NCBI GenBank assembly: GCA_030039775.1
Contig: JASHUX010000228.1
Location: 1 to 5,251 of the forward strand
Direction: 5' to 3'
Source: Alphaproteobacteria bacterium
Lineage (GTDB): Bacteria; Pseudomonadota; Alphaproteobacteria; ATCC43930; CGMCC-115725
DNA length: 5,251 nucleotides
Of the stretch, positions 1 through 5,251 are shown piece by piece. The stretch's first letter is position 1, and every line of letters begins with the position of its first letter. The position numbers and the translations under genes are program-made. The notes under the pieces were generated by a model. That model was not told the origin of the DNA. It searched no databases and worked only from the letters and a program-made list of their open reading frames with translations.

Positions 1-207
1 ATGCCCTTTTGGATCGCCGCCATATCGTCGAAATGCAGGATCGCAATCAAGTGCAAGCCAGACGGGCCTTGCGGCGTCATAATCGGGCCTTTGTTGACCT
101 CGTATTTGCGTAAGCCAGGAATCTTCTTCGCCAGCGGCACGTGCTTTTCAAAATAGTGCTTGTCGAACGCGGCGGTGACCTTCGTACTGAACGACGACGC
201 GAGCCAT
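1..207 (-). pseudogene. EthD/REDY-like small protein, 5' part, frame broken near the start
   Basis: This is the beginning of a minus-strand gene whose 3' end lies beyond the left edge. Read leftwards from about 176, the frame gives AAFDKHYFEKHVPLAKKIPG, then LRKYEVNKGPIMTPQGP and LHLIAILHFDDMAAIQKG. This is the pattern of EthD-domain dimeric alpha/beta-barrel proteins (FD-x-HYF-x-xHxPLA, then PGL-x-x-Y). The family is named for a protein of ether degradation, but most small members have no known reaction. That frame has no ATG, GTG or TTG start between an upstream stop near 263-265 and the conserved part. A normal start exists one frame away: AGGAGG (minus strand, 214-219), six bases, then ATG at 207-205 reading MARVVVQY, the usual opening of such proteins. 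That frame ends at a TGA (150-148) after 19 codons. A net one-base gain or two-base loss between about 184 and 170 would explain it. Pseudogene or sequencing error cannot be told apart here. Family confident, broken state fairly confident. Confidence 0.75.
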
Positions 208-213
208 TGCCTG

Positions 214-219
214 CCTCCT
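214..219 (-). promoter_or_regulatory. Strong Shine-Dalgarno of the EthD-like gene
   Basis: On the minus strand this reads AGGAGG, six bases before the ATG at 207-205. It is the best ribosome binding site in the window. It fixes the original start of the EthD-like gene and so shows that the conserved domain is out of frame with its own start. Confidence 0.8.
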
Positions 220-265
220 ACGAGATCACGATGACGGATCGTATCGCAGCGGCGCGCGATAGGTT

Positions 266-288
266 AAAAAAATTGCGTCGTCACGCAA
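266..288. promoter_or_regulatory. Palindrome with adjacent A/T run in the divergent intergenic region
   Basis: TTGCGT (273-278), CGTC, ACGCAA (283-288) is a perfect 6-bp inverted repeat with a four-base loop. On its left is a run of seven A (266-272). Read on the minus strand, the hairpin is followed directly by seven T, the form of a weak intrinsic terminator or attenuator in the leader of the EthD-like gene. It could instead be an operator, or two back-to-back -35-like hexamers, since TTGCGT appears on both strands. On the plus strand, TTGCGT at 273 is 17 bases from a poor -10 candidate, CATCTT at 296-301. I cannot choose between these readings. The stem is short and may be chance. Confidence 0.35.
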
Positions 289-307
289 CGCACACCATCT
301 TCTAGCC

Positions 308-961
308 ATGGGCGAGATCGCGTGGCACAAGAGTGCTGAGCCTGTAACTTATCTCGACGCGGTCGCGGCGATGGAGGAGCGCGCTGCGGCAATCCGCGCC
401 GGAGAGGCGTCCGAGCTCGTGTGGCTCTTGGAACATCCGGCGCTCTACACGGCCGGCACCGGCTCCAACGAGAGCGATCTTCTGCTACCCGATTTCCTGC
501 CGGTGTTCCGCACCGGCCGCGGCGGAAAACTGACCTATCACGGGCCGGGCCAGCGCGTTGTGTACGTGCTGTTGGACCTTGAGCGGCGGGGCAGCGACCT
601 GCGCCGTTTCGTCCACGATCTCGAGGAATGGATCATTCGCTCCCTCGCACGCATCGGCGTTACCGGCGAGCGCCGCGCCGGCCGGGTCGGCATCTGGGTC
701 GTGCACCGCGACCGCAGCGAGGCGAAGATCGCCGCGATCGGCGTGCGCGTCCGTCGCTGGGTGAGCTATCACGGCATCTCGATCAACGTCGACCCGGACT
801 TATCGCACTATTGCGGCATTGTGCCGTGCGGCATCGCCGATCATGGCGTGACCTCGCTTGCCGCGGAGGGCGTCGCTGCCGACATGGCGGCGCTCGACGC
901 CGCGCTGCGCGCGACGTTCAATGACGTCTTCGGCACTGTGGCGGCCACCTCTGGCAAATAG
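308..961 (+). CDS. lipB: Octanoyl-[acyl-carrier-protein]:protein N-octanoyltransferase LipB
   Basis: LipB moves the octanoyl group from acyl carrier protein to a lysine of lipoyl domains (pyruvate and 2-oxoglutarate dehydrogenases, glycine cleavage H protein) in the cytoplasm; LipA then inserts sulfur. The 217-residue product has the usual family length. The signature [12 protein letters not shown] is at residues 71-82. The family's acyl-thioester cysteine fits C174 in [14 protein letters not shown] and the partner lysine fits K140 in [12 protein letters not shown], followed by the conserved SYHG at 153-156. All key residues are present, so it should be active. The ATG at 308 has no clear Shine-Dalgarno; an in-frame alternative downstream would cut into the fold, so I keep this start. 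It faces away from the EthD-like gene and ends 26 bases before the protease gene, so a shared transcript is plausible. No lipA is in view. Identification is very secure. Confidence 0.97.
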   Translation: MGEIAWHKSAEPVTYLDAVAAMEERAAAIRAGEASELVWLLEHPALYTAGTGSNESDLLLPDFLPVFRTGRGGKLTYHGPGQRVVYVLLDLERRGSDLRRFVHDLEEWIIRSLARIGVTGERRAGRVGIWVVHRDRSEAKIAAIGVRVRRWVSYHGISINVDPDLSHYCGIVPCGIADHGVTSLAAEGVAADMAALDAALRATFNDVFGTVAATSGK

Positions 962-987
962 CACGGCACCTGCCTAGATTCGGGGCC

Positions 988-2391
988 ATGTCTCTTCGAT
1001 TGTTTGTTGTCGGCTTGGCGCTGGTCGCGGCGGCGCCCGCGGCCATCGGCGCCGATTACGTGCCGACCAGTGCCGCGCAGATTCACCTCAGCTTCGCGCC
1101 GATCGTGAAGCACGTCGCGCCGGCGGTGGTGAATGTCTACTCACGACGTGTGATACACAGCAATTTCGGGCCGGGCTCGCTGTTCAACGATCCGCTGTTC
1201 CAGCGCTTCTTCGGCAACATGTCGCCGTTCAGCGGCATGACCCGCGACCGCATCCAGAACTCGCTCGGCTCGGGCGTCATCGTCGATCCGAGCGGCCTGA
1301 TCGTGACCAACTATCACGTCATCGAGGGCGCCGACGAAATCCATGTCGTGCTGGCGGACCGCCGCGAATTCCAGGCCAAGGTGATCCTGTCGGATCAGCG
1401 CGCCGATCTTGCGGTCTTGCGCATCGACATGCACGGCGCCCGCTTACCGATCCTGACACTCGGCGACAGCGACGCGCTACAGGTCGGCGACTTGGTCCTG
1501 GCGATCGGCGATCCGTTCGGCGTCGGCCAAACCGTCACGATGGGCATTGTCTCCGGCCTGGCGCGGAGCATCGGCACAAACGATTTCGGTTCGTTCATCC
1601 AGACCGACGCCGCCATCAATCCCGGCAATTCCGGCGGACCTCTGGTGAATCTCGATGGACAATTGGTCGGCATCAATACGGCGATATTTTCCCGGACAGG
1701 CGGTTCGGTCGGCATCGGCTTCGCCATTCCCGCCAACATGGTCCGCGGCGTGATTGCCGCGGCGCTTCACGGCGGCCACGTGGCGCGGCCGTGGCTCGGC
1801 GCATCGGGGCAATCGGTGACGCCGGAGTTGGCGCGCAGCCTGCAATTGCCGCTGCCCGAAGGCGTCCTGATCAAGGACGTTGCGCCCGGCAGTCCTGCGG
1901 CGGCCGCCGGATTGCGCGACGGCGACGTCGTGCTGTCGGTCGACGGCCACACCGTCGCCAGTCCCGACGAATTGCGCTTTCGCATCGCGACGCTGCAGAC
2001 CGACGCGCACGTTAGGCTCGCGCTGTGGCGGAACGGCAGTGAGCGCGCGTTGACCGTGGCCCTGATCGCACCGCCCGAGACACCGCCGCGGGACATCACC
2101 GTGCTCGACGGGCGCGAGCCGTTCGGCGGCGCGACCGTCGCCAATCTCAATCCCGCCTTCGACGCTGAGCTCGGTCTCGACGACAGCGCGACCGGGGTCA
2201 TCGTCCGCAGCGTCGCGCCGCGCAGTATCGCCAACGACATAGGGCTCGCGGCCGGCGACGTCGTGCTCGCCGTCAACAACCAGGAAATCGACAGTGTTGA
2301 CACGCTCCGGCGGGCGGTCCTGGGCCGCGGTCCTTGGCGCATCACCATCACGCGCAGCGGCGAGCGCTTGTCGTTCACCGTCGGTGGCTAG
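988..2391 (+). CDS. HtrA/Do-like periplasmic serine protease with two PDZ domains
   Basis: This is an S1C-family (DegP/DegQ/MucD type) endopeptidase that degrades or holds misfolded proteins in the periplasm. Residues 1-21 form a signal peptide with a hydrophobic stretch (LFVVGLALVAAAPAAIG) and likely cleavage near G21/A22. The protease domain spans roughly residues 35-262 and shows the full catalytic triad: H110 in TNYHVIEGADE, D140 in RADLAVLRID and S215 in NPGNSGGPLVN. The insert FNDPLFQRFFG (66-76) matches the loop segment common in this family. PDZ1 covers about 268-360 (carboxylate-binding loop near WLGA, then GVLIKDVAPGSPAAAAGL) and PDZ2 about 375-467 (GVIVRSVAPRSIANDIGL). At 467 residues it has normal Do-family length. 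I leave the symbol empty because DegP, DegQ and MucD cannot be separated from sequence alone. The ribosome site is weak (CGGGG at 981-985, too close to the ATG). The signal peptide supports this start. It lies between lipB (26 bases) and rarA (1 base). Confidence 0.95.
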   Translation: MSLRLFVVGLALVAAAPAAIGADYVPTSAAQIHLSFAPIVKHVAPAVVNVYSRRVIHSNFGPGSLFNDPLFQRFFGNMSPFSGMTRDRIQNSLGSGVIVDPSGLIVTNYHVIEGADEIHVVLADRREFQAKVILSDQRADLAVLRIDMHGARLPILTLGDSDALQVGDLVLAIGDPFGVGQTVTMGIVSGLARSIGTNDFGSFIQTDAAINPGNSGGPLVNLDGQLVGINTAIFSRTGGSVGIGFAIPANMVRGVIAAALHGGHVARPWLGASGQSVTPELARSLQLPLPEGVLIKDVAPGSPAAAAGLRDGDVVLSVDGHTVASPDELRFRIATLQTDAHVRLALWRNGSERALTVALIAPPETPPRDITVLDGREPFGGATVANLNPAFDAELGLDDSATGVIVRSVAPRSIANDIGLAAGDVVLAVNNQEIDSVDTLRRAVLGRGPWRITITRSGERLSFTVGG

Positions 2392-2392
2392 C

Positions 2393-3700
2393 GTGACCTT
2401 ATTCGAGCAGGACGCACCCCGCCCGCTTGCCGACAAGCTGCGGCCTACCCGCCTCGCCGATGTGGTTGGGCAGTACCACTTGCTCGGCCCCGAGGGACCG
2501 ATCGGCCGCATGGCGGCGGCGCACCGTCTTGCCTCGATGGTGCTGTGGGGACCGCCCGGGTGCGGCAAAACCACCATCGCGCGCCTTCTGGCGCAAGCGA
2601 CGGACATGCATTTCGAGCCGCTGTCGGCCGTGTTTTCCGGGGTCGCCGATCTGCGCAAGATTTTCGATGCCGCGCGCAAGCGCCGCCAGACGGGCCTAGG
2701 CACGTTGTTGTTCGTCGACGAAATCCACCGCTTCAACCGCGCGCAGCAGGACGGTTTCCTGCCCTATGTCGAAGACGGCACGGTGACGCTGGTCGGCGCC
2801 ACCACGGAAAATCCGTCTTTCGAACTCAACGGCGCGCTGTTGTCGCGGTGCCAGGTGTTCGTACTAAAGCGGCTCGACGATGCCTCGCTCGATATATTGC
2901 TGGACCGAGCCGAGGCCGCGCTTGACCGGAAGTTGCCGCTCGACGAAGAGGCGCGCGACGCGCTGAAAGCGATGGCCGACGGGGACGGCCGCTTCCTGAT
3001 CAACCTCGCCGAAGAATTGGCGGCGCTGCCCGACGGCACGCAGCTCGATACGGCCGGTCTTTCCGCCGCCGTCGAAAAACGTGCGCCGCTCTACGACAAG
3101 GCGCAGGAAGGCCACTACAACCTCATCAGCGCCTTGCACAAATCAGTGCGCGGGTCTGACGTCGACGCTGCGCTCTATTGGCTGGCGCGGATGCTGGTCG
3201 GCGGCGAGCACCCGATCTACATCATCCGCCGCGTGGTGCGGATGGCAGTCGAGGATATCGGGCTGGCCGACCCGCAAGCCCTTACCCAGGCGATCGCGGC
3301 ATGGGAAGCCTACGACCGGCTCGGCTCGCCCGAAGGCGAGCTCGCGATTGCGCAAGCCGTGATCTACGTCGCGACTGCGCCGAAATCGACCGCCGCCTAT
3401 CGCGCCTTTGGCGCGGCGCAACGTGCGGCGAAGGAGTCGGGCTCGCTGATGCCCCCGATGCATGCGGTGAATGCGCCGACCCGCCTGATGAAGGAACTCG
3501 GCTACTCTGAAGGCTATGTCTATGACCCCGATACGAAAGAGGGGTTCTCCGGCCTCAACTATTTTCCCGACGACCTGCCGCGAGAGACGTTTTATCGGCC
3601 GCTGGAACGCGGGTTTGAGCGGGAAATCGCTAAGAGGCTTGAATATTGGAACAAGCTGCGGCAACGAAAGGGCGGTGGCGAATACTCGCCGCCGTCATAA
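2393..3700 (+). CDS. rarA: Replication-associated recombination protein A (RarA/MgsA, AAA+ ATPase)
   Basis: RarA is a clamp-loader-like AAA+ ATPase of the MgsA/WRNIP1 family, a cytoplasmic homotetramer that acts at stalled replication forks. With the GTG start at 2393 the product has 435 residues, close to the usual length. Seen motifs: opening LADKLRPTRLADVVGQ (13-28), Walker A GPPGCGKT (53-60), Walker B LLFVDEIH (105-112), sensor-1 region GATTENPSFE (135-144), arginine-finger LLSRC with R152, and the C-terminal MgsA domain starting HYNLISALHKSVRGSD (241-256) followed by GGEHPIYIIRRVVRMAVEDIG. A longer ATG start at 2294 is possible, but it would add 33 residues with no family resemblance and overlap the protease gene by 98 bases. 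The GTG lies one base after the protease TAG, has no good Shine-Dalgarno, and probably depends on ribosomes finishing the upstream gene. Identification is very secure; the start is likely. Confidence 0.96.
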   Translation: MTLFEQDAPRPLADKLRPTRLADVVGQYHLLGPEGPIGRMAAAHRLASMVLWGPPGCGKTTIARLLAQATDMHFEPLSAVFSGVADLRKIFDAARKRRQTGLGTLLFVDEIHRFNRAQQDGFLPYVEDGTVTLVGATTENPSFELNGALLSRCQVFVLKRLDDASLDILLDRAEAALDRKLPLDEEARDALKAMADGDGRFLINLAEELAALPDGTQLDTAGLSAAVEKRAPLYDKAQEGHYNLISALHKSVRGSDVDAALYWLARMLVGGEHPIYIIRRVVRMAVEDIGLADPQALTQAIAAWEAYDRLGSPEGELAIAQAVIYVATAPKSTAAYRAFGAAQRAAKESGSLMPPMHAVNAPTRLMKELGYSEGYVYDPDTKEGFSGLNYFPDDLPRETFYRPLERGFEREIAKRLEYWNKLRQRKGGGEYSPPS

Positions 3701-3771
3701 TGACGCCCGCATAATTAGATGAAACGCCGCGGTTCCGCCGCAACTCCGCCGACTTTCGCGCCGAGCCTTGC

Positions 3772-3791
3772 CATACGTCGCAAGACGTGTG
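3772..3791 (+). promoter_or_regulatory. 8-bp hairpin with GCAA tetraloop abutting the Shine-Dalgarno
   Basis: CATACGTC (3772-3779), loop GCAA (3780-3783), GACGTGTG (3784-3791) forms eight consecutive pairs, one of them a T-G wobble (3774/3789). GCAA is a stable GNRA tetraloop. The base of the stem uses G3791, the first base of the GGAGG ribosome site of the next gene, so folding could limit or tune ribosome access or protect the 5' end. It has no T run after it and so is not a terminator. The fold is seen by eye; the regulatory role is inference. Confidence 0.45.
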
Positions 3792-3795
3792 GAGG
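3791..3795 (+). promoter_or_regulatory. Shine-Dalgarno deciding the start of the WXXGXW protein
   Basis: GGAGG lies five bases before the ATG at 3801. It favours that ATG over an in-frame TTG at 3768, which would put 11 extra residues ahead of an otherwise well-formed signal peptide. Confidence 0.8.
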
Positions 3796-3800
3796 CATCG

Positions 3801-4112
3801 ATGATCAAATTACGCGATCTGTTGGTCGCCGCAGCGGTTGCCGGCGCCATCGCCGCTTTGGCCGCACCGAGCTTTGCGGATCCGCCGGGCGATTACAGCC
3901 CGCCCGCCGACCAGGCGGAAATGATTCCGCCACCGCCCGGCCCGACCGAGGCCTGGGCGTGGCGACACGGTCATTGGGCCTGGAACGGCATGCAGTATGT
4001 CTGGGTCCGTGGCGGATATGTGCGACGCATCTATCCCGGCGCGGTGTGGGTTTCGGGCCATTGGGCGGTGCGCCCCGGCGGCTACGTTTGGATCGAGGGG
4101 CACTGGCGCTAG
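3801..4112 (+). CDS. Small secreted WXXGXW-repeat protein of unknown function
   Basis: The 103-residue product starts with a clear signal peptide: charged MIKLRD, hydrophobic LLVAAAVAGAIAALAA, and a cleavage site after SFA (A26). The mature part is about 77 residues: a proline-rich linker (DYSPP, IPPPPGP at about 31-48) and then aromatic repeats. Copies start at W54 (WRHGHW), W68 (WVRGGY, degenerate), W83 (WVSGHW) and W97 (WIEGHW), spaced 14, 15 and 14 residues. This fits the WXXGXW/YXWV repeat family of envelope proteins, seen next to many unrelated proteobacterial genes and with no established biochemical role. No cysteine, lipobox or further membrane segment is seen, so it should be a free periplasmic or exported protein. 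A longer overlapping frame at 3719-4120 on the same strand lacks such features and is a shadow. A good GGAGG supports the start. Being a real gene is secure, the repeat family likely, the function unknown. Confidence 0.85.
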   Translation: MIKLRDLLVAAAVAGAIAALAAPSFADPPGDYSPPADQAEMIPPPPGPTEAWAWRHGHWAWNGMQYVWVRGGYVRRIYPGAVWVSGHWAVRPGGYVWIEGHWR

Positions 4113-4135
4113 CGCCGTAGCATAACGTTGCCCGG

Positions 4136-4164
4136 GCGGCGAAGCGGGTGTATCGCTTCGCCGC
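4136..4164 (+). promoter_or_regulatory. Perfect 11-bp inverted repeat directly before the rluC-type start
   Basis: GCGGCGAAGCG (4136-4146), loop GGTGTAT, CGCTTCGCCGC (4154-4164) pairs perfectly; two further G-T wobbles (4135/4165, 4134/4166) could extend it into the start codon. It sits 23 bases after the WXXGXW stop and may end or stabilise that transcript. There is no T run on either strand, so it is not a classical intrinsic terminator. Its 3' arm ends at the base before the TTG start of the next gene, so it could also affect translation there. Confidence 0.5.
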
Positions 4165-5157
4165 TTGAGCAACGTGCAAATCAGAAAAGTCGTCGCCGAG
4201 GATGCAGAAATCCGCCTGGACCGGTGGTTCAAGCGGCATTTTCCGCAGCTCGGCCATGGCCGCTTAGAGAAATTGCTACGCACCGGGCAGGTCCGCCTCG
4301 ACGGTAAGCGCGCCGCTGCCGGCGATCGCATCGCCGCCGGCCAGGAGGTGCGGATTCCGCCGCTGCCGAACGCGGACGCGCCGCCGCCGAAACCGCATTA
4401 TCAGCCGAAACCCCGTGACATCGCCGAAATCGAACGCGCGATTCTTTACCGCGACGACGATGTGATCGTCCTAAATAAACCGCCGGGTCTCGCCGTCCAG
4501 GGTGGCACCGCGACCGAACATCATCTCGACGCCATGCTCGATGGGCTGCGTTTCGGCATCGCCGAACGGCCGCGGCTGGTTCACCGGCTCGACAAGGATA
4601 CGAGCGGCGTCCTGGTGTTGGCGCGCACGGCAGCAACAGCGCGGTTTCTCACCGGCGCCTTTCGCGACAAGGAAACGCGGAAAATCTATTGGGCTGCCGT
4701 GGTGGGGTTACCGAAGTCGCGGCAGGGACGTATCGACCGGCGCCTGGCGAAACTGCCGGGGCCGGCCGGCGAGCGCGTGGTCGAGGACGCGGATGAGGGC
4801 AAGCGCGCCGTCACCGATTACCGCACCGTGGCGCATGCCGGCGATCACGTCGCGTGGGTTGCAATGAATCCGATCACCGGCCGGACGCACCAACTGCGTG
4901 CGCACATGGCGGCGATCGGAACGCCGATCCTCGGCGACGGCAAGTATGGCGGCGCTACGGCGCATCCCGCCGGCGTGCCCGATGCCCGCAAGCTTCATCT
5001 CCACGCCCGGGCTATCGCGATCCCGCATCCCAACGGCGGCATGCTGCGGGTTGAGGCGCCCATGCCGCCGCACATGACCCGGACCTGGAAATTCTTCGGC
5101 TTCGAGCAAGGCGACGAGCGCGATCCATTCGCCGGTTTTGCGGACGACCAGCGATGA
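4165..5157 (+). CDS. rluC: RluC/RluD-type 23S rRNA pseudouridine synthase
   Basis: The enzyme turns selected uridines of 23S rRNA into pseudouridine in the cytoplasm; E. coli RluC acts on U955, U2504 and U2580. The 330-residue product has an N-terminal S4 RNA-binding domain (about 17-64, RLDRWFKRHFP through RTGQVRLDGKR) and then the catalytic RluA-family domain. NKPPGLAVQGG is at 104-114, the motif HRLDKDTSGVLVLAR at 140-154 carries the catalytic aspartate D143, and GRTHQLRAHMA is at 239-249. Full length with all motifs. RluC is favoured over RluD by alphaproteobacterial gene order and overall look, not by a decisive residue. The start is uncertain: TTG at 4165 directly follows the inverted repeat and has no free Shine-Dalgarno, while GTG at 4174 has only GAG four bases upstream; both leave the S4 domain whole. 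The TGA overlaps the next ATG by four bases (ATGA), suggesting translational coupling. Confidence 0.9.
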   Translation: MSNVQIRKVVAEDAEIRLDRWFKRHFPQLGHGRLEKLLRTGQVRLDGKRAAAGDRIAAGQEVRIPPLPNADAPPPKPHYQPKPRDIAEIERAILYRDDDVIVLNKPPGLAVQGGTATEHHLDAMLDGLRFGIAERPRLVHRLDKDTSGVLVLARTAATARFLTGAFRDKETRKIYWAAVVGLPKSRQGRIDRRLAKLPGPAGERVVEDADEGKRAVTDYRTVAHAGDHVAWVAMNPITGRTHQLRAHMAAIGTPILGDGKYGGATAHPAGVPDARKLHLHARAIAIPHPNGGMLRVEAPMPPHMTRTWKFFGFEQGDERDPFAGFADDQR

Positions 5158-5251
5158 AGCGCTTCTATAGAGAGGCTGCGACGGTGCGCAGCGAGCGGGG
5201 TCATGGCGTGTCGCTCGACGGCAAGCCGCTGCGAACCCCGGCGAAAGCGGA
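5154..5251 (+). CDS. ATP12-family F1-ATPase assembly chaperone, 5' part
   Basis: Only the first 32 codons are inside the window. They read MKRFYREAATVRSERG, then HGVSLDGKPLRTPAKA. The opening KRFY-x-E, the mid part V-x-LDG-(K/R)-P-(L/V)-(K/R)TPAK and its distance from the start are typical of ATP12, which in mitochondria binds free alpha subunit during F1-ATPase assembly; bacterial homologues are found mainly in Alphaproteobacteria and are thought to act likewise. The start is set by the ATGA overlap with the upstream stop. The product continues beyond the right edge (full members are roughly 230-270 residues), so nothing can be said about the C-terminal domain. The family call rests on a short stretch but the match is characteristic. 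Confidence 0.85.
   Translation, partial: MKRFYREAATVRSERGHGVSLDGKPLRTPAKA

Larger units (their letters stand above)
3701..3800. other. Intergenic gap between rarA and the WXXGXW protein
   Basis: This 100-base gap has no gene I can support. It holds an AT-rich patch unlike its surroundings, with CATAAT at 3696-3701 (over the rarA stop) and again at 3710-3715; either resembles a -10 box, but neither has a convincing -35 partner. I see no terminator with a T run for rarA. Its 3' end carries the hairpin and ribosome site described separately. Confidence 0.7.

Noticed and set aside
628..924. Second plus-strand frame inside lipB
   Set aside because: It is an out-of-frame shadow with arginine- and histidine-rich translation; lipB carries all its family motifs in the main frame.
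1477..2736. Long minus-strand open frame of 419 codons across the protease and rarA junction
   Set aside because: It is antisense to two genes with complete catalytic motifs, its translation is rich in Arg, Ala, Asp and Gly with no domain I recognise, and long antisense frames are common in GC-rich codon use.
3728..3743. GC-rich possible stem (GCGG-TT-CCGC) as rarA terminator
   Set aside because: The loop would be only two bases and there is no T run after it.
3719..4120. Plus-strand open frame of 133 codons beginning MKRRGSAA in the rarA downstream gap
   Set aside because: It overlaps the WXXGXW gene in another frame, has no ribosome site, and its translation is arginine-rich without signal peptide or motif, while the other frame has a signal peptide, repeats and GGAGG.
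3805..4331. Two minus-strand frames (150 and 173 codons) over the WXXGXW gene and the start of the rluC-type gene
   Set aside because: Both are low-complexity, Arg- and Pro-rich antisense shadows of two well-supported genes.
1..5251. Search for CRISPR arrays, insertion sequences, tRNA or rRNA genes, toxin-antitoxin pairs or defence genes
   Set aside because: No regular direct repeats, transposase motifs, terminal inverted repeats or RNA gene signatures were seen by eye; the window is filled with housekeeping genes.

Overview
The window looks like ordinary core chromosome of a GC-rich alphaproteobacterium. The best pointer is the right-hand edge, which opens an ATP12-family F1-ATPase assembly factor, a family largely confined to Alphaproteobacteria and mitochondria. 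The order Do-like protease, rarA, rluC-type pseudouridine synthase, ATP12 is also one I associate with that class (from memory; not checked against a database). I cannot name a genus.

Layout: (1) At 1-207 on the minus strand is the 5' part of an EthD/REDY-like small protein that runs off the left edge. Its reading frame is broken close to the start codon. (2) Positions 208-307 form a short divergent intergenic region with a 6-bp palindrome next to a run of seven A. (3) From 308 onward all genes are on the plus strand: lipB (octanoyltransferase), a periplasmic HtrA/Do-like serine protease with two PDZ domains, and rarA (AAA+ replication-fork maintenance protein) beginning one base after the protease stop. 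(4) A 100-base gap with a GNRA-capped hairpin leads to a small secreted protein built of WXXGXW repeats. (5) A 52-base gap with a perfect 11-bp inverted repeat leads to an RluC/RluD-type pseudouridine synthase, whose stop overlaps the start of the ATP12-family gene cut by the right edge.

lipB, the protease and rarA are tightly packed and may be cotranscribed; rluC and atp12 are probably translationally coupled. The functions (lipoate attachment, envelope protein quality control, fork repair, 23S rRNA modification, ATP synthase assembly) are housekeeping and do not make one pathway. I found no CRISPR array, mobile element, tRNA, rRNA, toxin-antitoxin pair or defence system, and I do not see a previously undescribed system. 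The points worth a second look are the EthD frameshift, the three small inverted repeats in the gaps, and the short repeat protein.
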